Below are positions 57,966 through 64,000 of a DNA stretch of 64,000 nt, one piece after another. Where the stretch lies: positions 124,001 to 188,000 of the forward strand of contig NZ_JAJFAV010000011.1 of the NCBI RefSeq assembly GCF_020711235.1. The letters are read 5' to 3'. The position numbers were made by a program, and so were the translations under genes. Source of the stretch: Hymenobacter sp. 15J16-1T3B. Its GTDB lineage: Bacteria > Bacteroidota > Bacteroidia > Cytophagales > Hymenobacteraceae. The notes under the pieces were generated by a model. It did not search any database. It saw only the letters and a program-made list of their open reading frames with translations, and was not told the origin of the DNA. Each line of letters opens with the position of its first letter. Positions within the stretch are counted from its first letter, which is position 1.

Positions 57966-59129
57966 CTAGGGCTTGAGCACGACTTTGGTGCAGTTGTCCT
58001 TCTTGTTGCGGAAGATGTCGTAGCCGTGGGCGGCTTCGCTCAGCGGCAGCTTGTGGCTGATGACGTCGTCGAGCTTGACCTTGCCTTCCACCACGTACTG
58101 CAGCAGCTTGTCGATGTGCTTGTGGGCCGGGGCCTGCCCGCCGCGCAGGGTGATACCCTTGTCGAAGAACTGGCCCAGGGGAAAGTTGTCGAAGTAGGCC
58201 CCGTAGACGCCCAGCACCGACACGATGCCGCCGCGGCGCACCGCGCTCATGCAGGCCTCGATGACCTTGGGTGAGCCTTTTTCGAAGTTGATAACGGCCT
58301 TGGCGCGGTCCAGCAGGTCGCGCTGCGGCTCGAAGCCCACGGCCTCCACGCACACGTCGGCGCCGCGGCCCTGGCTCATGGCGCGGATTTCCTCGATGAC
58401 CTGCTTGCGGTCCTGCCACAGGATGGTTTCGCAGTTGGCCGCGGCCTTGGCTTTGTCGAGGCGGTACTGCAGCACGTCGACGATGACCACGCGGGCGGCG
58501 CCGCGCAGCCAGGCCGATTTGGCGGCCATGATGCCCACCGGCCCGGAGCCGAAAATGGCCACGAACTCGCCGCCCTTCACCTCGCCCCAGTCGATGCCGG
58601 AGTAGCCGGTGGGAAAGATGTCGGTGAGAAACAGCGCCTGCTCGTCGGTGAGCGAGTCGGGCACGACGCGGGGGCCGTAGTCGGCGTAGGGCACGCGCAC
58701 GTACTCGGCCTGCCCGCCGTTGTAGCCGCCGTAGAGGTCAGTGTAGCCGAAGAGCGCGCCGCCTTTTTCCGTCAGCACGCCGCCTTCGGGGCCGTAGTGG
58801 TCGGGGTTGGAATGCTCGCAGTGGCCGGGCAGGTCGTGGTTGCAGAAAAAGCAGCAGCCGCAGGCCACGGGGAAGGGCACCACCACCCGGTCGCCCACCT
58901 TGAGCTTGCCGCCCACGCCCTTGCCTACTTCCTCCACAATGCCCATGAACTCGTGGCCGAGCACCATGGGCCGGGGCTGCGGAATGCCGCCGTTGTAGAT
59001 GTGCAAATCGGAACCGCAGATGGCGGTGCTCGTCACGCGGATAATGGCGTCGCGCGAATCGACAATTTCCGGGTCATCGACCGTGTCGACGCGCACGTCC
59101 TTGATGCCGTGGAAGACTAAGGCTTTCAT
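57966..59129 (-). CDS. Zinc-dependent alcohol/formaldehyde-type dehydrogenase (MDR family)
   Basis: A 387-residue medium-chain dehydrogenase/reductase. The catalytic zinc site has Cys in STAICGSDLHIY and His-Glu in MVLGHEFMGIV; the structural zinc motif is CGCCFFCNHDLPGHC. The nucleotide-binding Rossmann fold is at FVAIFGSGPVGIMAAKSAWLRGAARVVIVD. The C-terminus HKLPLSEAAHGYDIF is typical of glutathione-independent formaldehyde dehydrogenase-like and threonine-dehydrogenase-like members, whose exact substrates vary. Length and order match the family. The ATG MKALVFHG is unambiguous. Monocistronic, followed by a hairpin. Confidence 0.93.
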   Translation of the reverse strand: MKALVFHGIKDVRVDTVDDPEIVDSRDAIIRVTSTAICGSDLHIYNGGIPQPRPMVLGHEFMGIVEEVGKGVGGKLKVGDRVVVPFPVACGCCFFCNHDLPGHCEHSNPDHYGPEGGVLTEKGGALFGYTDLYGGYNGGQAEYVRVPYADYGPRVVPDSLTDEQALFLTDIFPTGYSGIDWGEVKGGEFVAIFGSGPVGIMAAKSAWLRGAARVVIVDVLQYRLDKAKAAANCETILWQDRKQVIEEIRAMSQGRGADVCVEAVGFEPQRDLLDRAKAVINFEKGSPKVIEACMSAVRRGGIVSVLGVYGAYFDNFPLGQFFDKGITLRGGQAPAHKHIDKLLQYVVEGKVKLDDVISHKLPLSEAAHGYDIFRNKKDNCTKVVLKP

Positions 59130-59265
59130 ACGGGGTGTGGGTTGGTTGTGGTAGATACGTAGCCAAGGCTAACGGTCGGCCCGAAGCGGGGGTTGCCCCG
59201 CCGAACTTTCCTCCCCGAAACCACGCCCCGCACAATTCGCGGCCCCTCAGGCACTTGCCGCCCGA

Positions 59266-61560
59266 CTACCGCCCCGTCTTTTCGTCCTTGCTGAACGAGT
59301 ACGGCGCGTCCTGCGGGCGGGTGCCGCGCTGACGGTTGGGCTGGCTGCTCATGTCGAAATCCAGCGTGGCGCCCCGCAGCAGCTCACTGTGGCGCAGGTA
59401 GTTTTGCTCGTAGGCTTGCCCGTTCAGGCGCAACTGGCCGATGTAGCGGTTGGCCGCGTCCTGGTTGCCGGGGGCGTTGAGCACGATGGTCTGGCCATTT
59501 TCCAGGCGCAGGGTGGCCTTGGGGAAGAGCGGGGCGCCGAGCACGTACTCGTCGGTGGCGGGGCAGACGGGGTAAAAGCCCAGAGCGGAGAAGACGTACC
59601 AGGCCGAGGTCTGCCCGTTGTCCTCGTCGCCGCAGTAGCCGTCGGGAGTGGGCAGATAGAGGCGGTTCATGGTTTCGCGCACCCAATACTGGGTTTTCCA
59701 GGGCTGGCCGGCGTAGTTGTAGAGGTAGGTCATGTGCTGGATGGGCTGGTTGCCGTGGGCGTAGTTGCCCATGCCGGCAATCTGCATCTCGCGGATTTCG
59801 TGGATGACCTCGCCGTAGTACGAAGCGTCGAAGACCGGCGCGAGGGTAAACACCGTGTCGAGGGTGGCTACGAAAGGCTGGCGCCCGCCCATGAGCTGCA
59901 TCAGCCCGTCGACGTCGTGAAACACCGACCAGGTGTAGTGCCAGCTGTTGCCCTCGGTGAAGGCGTCGCCCCATTTGAAAGGGTTGAAGGGCGACTGGAA
60001 GGTGCCGTTCTGGTTTTTGCCCCGCATCAGCCCGGTTTGCTTGTCGAACAGGTGGCGGTAGTTCTGGCTGCGCTTGGCGTAGAGGTTCAGTTCCTTCTTG
60101 GGCCGGCCCAGGGCCTTGCCCAGTTGGTAGATGGCAAAGTCGTCGTAGGCGTATTCCAGCGTACGGGCCGCGCTTTCGTTGATTTTTACGTCGTAGGGCA
60201 CGTAGCCAAGCTTGTTGTAGTACTCGACGCCGGCGCGGCCCACGGCCGTCATCGGCCCGGCGTTGTTGGCGCCGTGCAGCAGGGCCTGGTAGAGCAGGTT
60301 GATGTCGTAGCCGCGCCCGCCCTTAAGGTAGGCGTCGGCCACCACCGAGGCCGAGTTGTTGCCCACCATAATGTTACGGTAGCCCGGGCTGCCCCACTCC
60401 GGCAGCCAGCCGCCTTCCTTGTAGGCATTGGCGAGGCCGGCCTGAATCTGCGCGTTGACACTGGGATACAGCAGGTTCAGAAAGGGAAACAGGCAGCGAA
60501 ACGTGTCCCAGAAGCCGGTGTCAGTGTAGAGGTAGCCGGGCAGCACCTGCCCGTTGTAGGGCGAGTAGTGCACGGGCTGGCCCTGGGCATCCAGCTCGTA
60601 AAACTTGCGCGGAAACAGCAACGAGCGGTACAGGCAGGAGTAAAACGTGCGCTGCTGGGCCTCCGTCCCACCCTCAATCTGCACCTTGCCCAGCTGCTCG
60701 GCCCAGGCCGCCCGCGCCTTGCGCTTCACCGCCTCGAAGTCGTCGGCCCCGACTTCCGCCAGGTTGCGCAGGGCCTGCTCCGGGCTGATAAACGACGAAG
60801 CCACCCGGGCCTGCACCTGCTCGCCCTTGCGCGTCTTGAAGCCCACCACCGCGCCGGTGTGGCCCGCTTCGGCCGCCAGCTTGGCCGCGTCGAGCACCTT
60901 GTCCTGGTACACGGCGGTGCTCGTGAAATCGTGGTCGAACTCGATGACGAAGTAGTTCTTGAAGTTCGCCGGCACGCCCTTGCTGTTGCGGGTGGTGTAG
61001 CCGGTGATGCGTCGCTGCTGGGGCAGCACCTGCACCGCCGAGCCGCGGTCCAGCGCGTCGAGCACCACGTAGGCGCTGTCGGTGCGCGGGAAGGTGAAGC
61101 GGAAGCGGGCGGCCCGCTCGGTGGGCGCTATTTCCGTGGTTACGTCGTGGTCGGCGAGGTACACGCGGTAGTAGTATGGGCGGACTTCCTCGGCCTTGTG
61201 CGAAAACCAGCTGGCCCGCGCGTCCTCCTCGAAGCGGCGCTGCCCGGTGATGGGCATGAGGGCGAATTGGCCGTAGTCGTTCATCCACGGCGAGGGTTGA
61301 TGCGTCTGCTTGAAGCCGCGGATTTTGTCGGCCGCATACTGGTAGGCCCAGCCGCTGCCCATCTTGCCGGTCTGCGGCATCCAGCAGTTCATGCCCCAGG
61401 GCAGGGCAATGGCCGGGTACGTGTTGCCGTTCGACAGCTCGATCTTGGAGTCGGTGCCCATCAGCGGGTTCACCAGGTCGACGGGCTCGGGCCGGGGTTG
61501 GGCCGGGGCCGTCAGGGCAGCCAGCAGCAGGCCAAATAGATAAAGTAGACGTGTATGCAT
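59266..61560 (-). CDS. Glycoside hydrolase family 92 alpha-mannosidase
   Basis: A 764-residue secreted exo-alpha-mannosidase. Start MHTRLLYLFGLLLAALTAPAQ gives the signal peptide. N-terminal beta-domain: VNPLMGTDSKIELSNGNTYPAIALPWGMNCW; catalytic (alpha/alpha)6 domain: AFTEGNSWHYTWSVFHDVDGLMQLMGG, GMGNYAHGNQPIQHMTYLYNYAGQPWKTQYWVRE, and GYCGDEDNGQTSAWYVFSALGFYPVCP, which carries the acidic catalytic pair near the calcium site. GH92 enzymes trim alpha-1,2/3/6-mannose from glycans such as fungal mannan or N-glycans. Alone here, outside a SusCD cluster. Together with GH43 it suggests use of plant or fungal polysaccharides. Confidence 0.95.
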   Translation of the reverse strand: MHTRLLYLFGLLLAALTAPAQPRPEPVDLVNPLMGTDSKIELSNGNTYPAIALPWGMNCWMPQTGKMGSGWAYQYAADKIRGFKQTHQPSPWMNDYGQFALMPITGQRRFEEDARASWFSHKAEEVRPYYYRVYLADHDVTTEIAPTERAARFRFTFPRTDSAYVVLDALDRGSAVQVLPQQRRITGYTTRNSKGVPANFKNYFVIEFDHDFTSTAVYQDKVLDAAKLAAEAGHTGAVVGFKTRKGEQVQARVASSFISPEQALRNLAEVGADDFEAVKRKARAAWAEQLGKVQIEGGTEAQQRTFYSCLYRSLLFPRKFYELDAQGQPVHYSPYNGQVLPGYLYTDTGFWDTFRCLFPFLNLLYPSVNAQIQAGLANAYKEGGWLPEWGSPGYRNIMVGNNSASVVADAYLKGGRGYDINLLYQALLHGANNAGPMTAVGRAGVEYYNKLGYVPYDVKINESAARTLEYAYDDFAIYQLGKALGRPKKELNLYAKRSQNYRHLFDKQTGLMRGKNQNGTFQSPFNPFKWGDAFTEGNSWHYTWSVFHDVDGLMQLMGGRQPFVATLDTVFTLAPVFDASYYGEVIHEIREMQIAGMGNYAHGNQPIQHMTYLYNYAGQPWKTQYWVRETMNRLYLPTPDGYCGDEDNGQTSAWYVFSALGFYPVCPATDEYVLGAPLFPKATLRLENGQTIVLNAPGNQDAANRYIGQLRLNGQAYEQNYLRHSELLRGATLDFDMSSQPNRQRGTRPQDAPYSFSKDEKTGR

Positions 61561-61670
61561 AGGAGAAGCCACGGATGAGGTAGGGCGGGCCTAATGTAGC
61601 CAACAACCCTGCCCCGCCGACGCCTGCTTAGCGCTAACAACGCCGGCTACTCCACTAACCACCCCTGTTC

Positions 61671-61712
61671 CGGTCATCCTCATCTGGCGTACGCCCAAGC
61701 GAAGGCCCCTGC
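61671..61712 (+). repeat. Degenerate copy of the GTCATCCT REP-like sequence
   Basis: Within GGTCATCCTCATCTGGCG...AGCGAAGGCCCC the ends match the REP type of 26846-26870 (GTCATCCT and AGCGAAGG) with changes and an 11-base expansion between them. Confidence 0.4.
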
Positions 61713-61790
61713 TCGAACCCTGCACTGACGACAAAGCGCAGCCACTAACGCCTAATCGTTTGGGCGAGGTGGCTTCGTTTCCTATTCTGC

Positions 61791-62690
61791 TCAGGCCTGG
61801 GCGGCCACGATGTCGATGCCTTCCTCGAAGGAATGCGGCCGAAAGCCCAGCTCCCGCTCGGCCTTGTCGATGACAAAGCCCGTGCGGGCGGGCCGGCGGC
61901 CGGGCTGGGTGAAGGTGCTGGCGTCGACCCGGGTAATCAGCCCGGCCTCCAGCCCGAAGTGCGCCGCCACGCGCAGGGCCATGTCGTAGGGCGTCAACAA
62001 CTCGCGGCCGGAAAGGTGGTAGATGCCCGTGGCGCCTTGCTTGGCTATCAGCCAGCAGCCCTCGGCCAGGTCTTCGGCCAGCGTGGGCGTGCGCCACTGG
62101 TCCGATACGACCTTAATGGGCTTGCCGGCCCGCAGCGAGTCGCGCACCCACAGCACGATGTTCGTGCGCCCGCCGCCGCGCAGCACCCCGTACACGAGCA
62201 CCGTGCGGGCAATGGCCCAGCGCAGGCCGGACGTGGCCTGCACAGCCTGCTCGGCGGCCAGCTTGCTGCGCCCGTAGTGGCTGAGGGGGTTGGGCTGGGC
62301 ATCTTCGGCCAGGGGACCGTGCGAGCCGTCGAAGATGAAATCGGTGCTCAGGTGGGTCAGGTGCACATCCTGGGCGGCGCAGCCGCGGGCCAGGTTTTCG
62401 GTGGCCGTCACGTTGTGCAGCCAGCATTCCTCGGGGTTCAGCTCGCAGTCGTCCACCTGCGTCATGGCGGCGGTGTGGATGACGTGCGTGGGCTGCTGCT
62501 CCCGCAGCACGCGTTGCACGGCCGCCTCGTCGCTCACGTCGAGCGGCACGTAGGGCACGAGCGGGTAAGCTTCCGCCAGCCGAAACGGGCCGCGGCCGGT
62601 GGCAATGAGCGCCACGCCGGGCTCTTGGTGCAGGCGGTCGAGCAGCTTCTGGCCGAGCAGGCCGTTGGCCCCGGTGATGAGCAAGCGCAT
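61791..62690 (-). CDS. RmlD-like NAD(P)-dependent sugar-nucleotide reductase
   Basis: A 299-residue extended SDR: MRLLITGANGLLGQKLLDRL nucleotide site, HVIHTAAMTQVDDCELNP, LSTDFIFDGSHGPLAEDAQPNPLSHYGRSKLAAEQAV with the catalytic Tyr-x3-Lys (YGRSK), ARTVLVYGV, TPTLAEDLAEGCWLI, GIYHLSGRELLT. This order and the STDxVFDG-type motif place it in the dTDP-4-dehydrorhamnose reductase (RmlD) / MAT2B-like branch. No rmlABC genes are next to it, so a dTDP-rhamnose role is not assured. ATG 62690 is set by the first strand. A 29-bp perfect inverted repeat separates it from the cyclophilin gene upstream. Confidence 0.88.
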   Translation of the reverse strand: MRLLITGANGLLGQKLLDRLHQEPGVALIATGRGPFRLAEAYPLVPYVPLDVSDEAAVQRVLREQQPTHVIHTAAMTQVDDCELNPEECWLHNVTATENLARGCAAQDVHLTHLSTDFIFDGSHGPLAEDAQPNPLSHYGRSKLAAEQAVQATSGLRWAIARTVLVYGVLRGGGRTNIVLWVRDSLRAGKPIKVVSDQWRTPTLAEDLAEGCWLIAKQGATGIYHLSGRELLTPYDMALRVAAHFGLEAGLITRVDASTFTQPGRRPARTGFVIDKAERELGFRPHSFEEGIDIVAAQA

Positions 62691-62697
62691 GGGGAAA

Positions 62698-62768
62698 GGT
62701 GAACTTGTGAGAGGTGAAGTTGTGAATGGCCAAGTGCTCTTCACAACTTCACCTCTCACAAGTTCACC
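62698..62768. repeat. 29-bp perfect inverted repeat, 13-base loop
   Basis: The 29-base arm at 62698-62726 (starting GGTGAACTTGTGAGAGGTG) is exactly inverted at 62740-62768. Each arm itself contains two near-copies of GTGAAxTTGTGA. Lies in the 84-base gap between two same-strand genes. Confidence 0.92.
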
Positions 62769-62774
62769 ACTTGG

Positions 62775-63470
62775 CTAGTACTGAAAGCCGTACTCCTGCA
62801 TGATTTTCTTCTTGCTGAGCTTTTTCACCTCGAACTTCATGCGCACCGGCGTCACGGGGCGGTCGGGGCCGGTGGTGGGCACGGCGGCAATCTTGTCGAC
62901 CACGGCCTGGCCCTGCACCACCAGTCCGAACACGGTGTAGTGGTTGTCGAGGTGCGGGGTGCCGGTCACGTTCTGCACGATGTAGAACTGCGAGGAGGAG
63001 CTGGCGCGCTGCGGATTCACGTAGTCGCCCTGCCGGGCGGCGGCCACGGCCCCGCGCTGGTGCTTGAGCTCGGGCACGATTTCGGCCGGAATGGTCGGAT
63101 CCGACGGCTGGCCCAGGCCGTCGTCGTTGGGGTCGTCGTTTTTGGAGTTGGCGTCGCCGCCCTGAATCATGAAGTTCGGAATGACGCGGTGGAAGGTCGT
63201 GCCGTTGTAGTAGCCGCTTTTGGCCTTCTGCAGGAAGTTGGCCTTGTGCTGGGGCGTCTGGTCGTAGAGCAGAATCTTGATGTCGCCGAGGGCCGCGTCG
63301 CCCTGGGTGACGTGAATGGTTACCAGCTCGTCCTTCTTGCTTTTTTTGGTCTTAACCTTAATCAGCTGGGTCGGGCCGATGGACGGGGCCGTTTGGGCGT
63401 GCAGCCCGGTGAGCGGGGCCAGCCAGAGCAGGGCCGCCAGCAGGCCGCCGAAACGAAAAATGCGGTTCAT
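62775..63470 (-). CDS. Secreted peptidyl-prolyl cis-trans isomerase (cyclophilin)
   Basis: A 231-residue exported cyclophilin: signal peptide MNRIFRFGGLLAALLWLAPLTGLHAQ, a 35-residue polar linker, and the cyclophilin domain with GYYNGTTFHRVIPNFMIQGGDANSKN, IPAEIVPELKHQRGAVAAARQGDYVNPQRASSSSQFYIV (QFFI-type), HLDNHYTVFGLVVQGQAVVDKIAAV. These match the active-site Phe/Arg/Gln-type positions of the family. It should speed proline isomerisation during folding of secreted proteins. The start is the ATG at the beginning of the signal peptide. Upstream is the GNAT gene, 53 bases away, same direction. Confidence 0.93.
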   Translation of the reverse strand: MNRIFRFGGLLAALLWLAPLTGLHAQTAPSIGPTQLIKVKTKKSKKDELVTIHVTQGDAALGDIKILLYDQTPQHKANFLQKAKSGYYNGTTFHRVIPNFMIQGGDANSKNDDPNDDGLGQPSDPTIPAEIVPELKHQRGAVAAARQGDYVNPQRASSSSQFYIVQNVTGTPHLDNHYTVFGLVVQGQAVVDKIAAVPTTGPDRPVTPVRMKFEVKKLSKKKIMQEYGFQY

Positions 63471-63523
63471 GAACGTCGGGGAGAATGGGTAAACCCGCCT
63501 GTACGGCGTTTCCAAGGGCGAAG

Positions 63524-64000
63524 CTAAGTTGAATCGGCCGAACGCGCCCGCCAGTCGGCGCGCGTAAGGCCGAAGCTGTAGCTGTCGTGCAGCTGCCCGT
63601 CGCCGCCGCGGAAGTTGTTGCGCAGCAGCCCTTCGCGCAGCAGCCCGCAGCGCTCGGCCAGGGCCGCGCTGCGCCGGTTTTCGGGGTCGACGTGGCAGTA
63701 CACGCGCTCCAGCCCCAGGGCCCGAAACGCCCAGTCGATAACGGCCGCAGCGGCTTCGTGCATGAGCCCTTGGCCCTCAGCAGTACTGCTGAGCAGGTAG
63801 GCCAGCTCGGCTTTGGGCACCTCCCACTCGATGTTGCGCACGCTCACGAAGCCCGCGGGCGCCGCCGCGCCGTGGGGCCAGATGCTGAGTTGAATGCCCT
63901 TGCCAATCAGCCAGTCGGCATCCCAGATTTCAATGAAGGCCTGAGCGCTGGCTTCGTCCCGCACGGCCCGGGTAGTCTTGGGAAAGTCGCGCGTCAGCCG
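63524..64000 (-). CDS. GNAT-family N-acetyltransferase (5' end outside the window)
   Basis: At least 158 residues, open to the right edge, so the start is not visible; the frame reads RLTRDFPKTTRAVRDEASAQAFIE at the edge, as in the RimJ/RimL-type subgroup (FPRTTR...). The core is typical: GFVSVRNIEWEVPKAELAYLLSSTAEGQGLMHEAAAAVIDWAF with the acetyl-CoA-binding Q/GxG loop (EGQGLM), and GLERVYCHVDPENRRSAALAERCGLLREGLLRNNF. Such enzymes acetylate ribosomal protein N-termini or small amines; substrate unknown. It precedes the cyclophilin gene in the same direction. Confidence 0.9.
   Translation of the reverse strand, partial: RLTRDFPKTTRAVRDEASAQAFIEIWDADWLIGKGIQLSIWPHGAAAPAGFVSVRNIEWEVPKAELAYLLSSTAEGQGLMHEAAAAVIDWAFRALGLERVYCHVDPENRRSAALAERCGLLREGLLRNNFRGGDGQLHDSYSFGLTRADWRARSADST

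Noticed and set aside
56791-58419. 542-residue frame for the NHL protein
   Set aside because: The first ~187 codons are a shadow of the dehydrogenase gene; the signal peptide begins at 57858.
59389-61539. 716-residue plus-strand open frame
   Set aside because: Shadow of the GH92 gene.

Overview
The window looks like chromosome from a GC-rich, pigmented-Cytophagales-type member of the Bacteroidota, most likely Hymenobacter or a close relative. Reasons: type IX secretion (T9SS) C-terminal sorting domains on secreted proteins, a GldH gliding lipoprotein next to a RicT/PSP1 protein, a PorE-like OmpA protein, a PSP1/Cys-rich protein, a GWxTD protein, SUMF1-fold secreted protein, almost no Shine-Dalgarno sequences, and many copies of the Bacteroidota -7 promoter element TAnnTTTG. 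No rRNA, tRNA, phage, IS element or CRISPR array was seen. About 52 protein genes are supported.

Layout. 1-4.7 kb: start of a secreted protein, three paralogous outer-membrane beta-barrel proteins, a DinB protein and a secreted protein of unknown role. 4.8-10.4 kb: a giant one-protein hybrid sensor (propeller, Y_Y_Y, HisKA, HATPase, REC, Hpt), a LytTR response regulator, a PKD protein and a small Spy/CpxP-like protein. 10.4-16.9 kb: the most unusual block. A 510-residue helical protein with a possible DNA-binding N-terminus is transcribed away from a small gene encoding a leader followed by three exact copies of TGGTGWGEGQ; directly downstream are an oligopeptide-type lipoprotein receptor and two permeases without ATPases, and then a second small ORF whose upstream region is a diverged copy of the region upstream of the first. 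17-27 kb: ftsH, rsfS, biotin-protein ligase, a cupredoxin-T9SS cargo, a DUF2723 (GT117-like) membrane protein, GWxTD and TrmH-family methyltransferase. 27-34.4 kb: manC-type guanylyltransferase, kdsD, recQ, M3 peptidase, RibD-C reductase. 34.6-42.5 kb: bacilliredoxin, TPR proteins, PorE-like OmpA protein, SUMF1-fold protein, and a tight LUD-lpxH-propeller cluster. 42.5-50 kb: GH43 enzyme, helix-hairpin-helix membrane protein, PAP2 phosphatase, propeller lipoprotein, NmrA-type reductase, and a 606-residue FUS-like disordered protein. 50.2-64 kb: gldH-ricT, HEIGH metalloprotease, S8 protease with T9SS tail, NHL propeller, zinc dehydrogenase, GH92 mannosidase, RmlD-like reductase, cyclophilin, GNAT.

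How the genes work together: envelope biogenesis (lpxH, kdsD, manC, DUF2723) and T9SS/gliding parts (GldH, PorE-like, SUMF1-fold, and cargo with sorting domains) dominate, with glycan-degrading secreted enzymes (GH43, GH92). The 10.4-16.9 kb block has the parts list of a peptide-based system (repeat peptide, peptide-type importer, helical possible receptor/regulator). I do not recognise it as a named system; its unity is an inference from proximity, divergent transcription and the duplicated upstream region.

Regulation: at least nine genes have a TAnnTTnn element ending only 3-7 bases before the start codon, which implies leaderless transcripts. Most transcription units end in clear hairpin-T terminators. 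Dispersed palindromic repeats (two related REP-like types and a 29-bp perfect inverted repeat) sit between genes.
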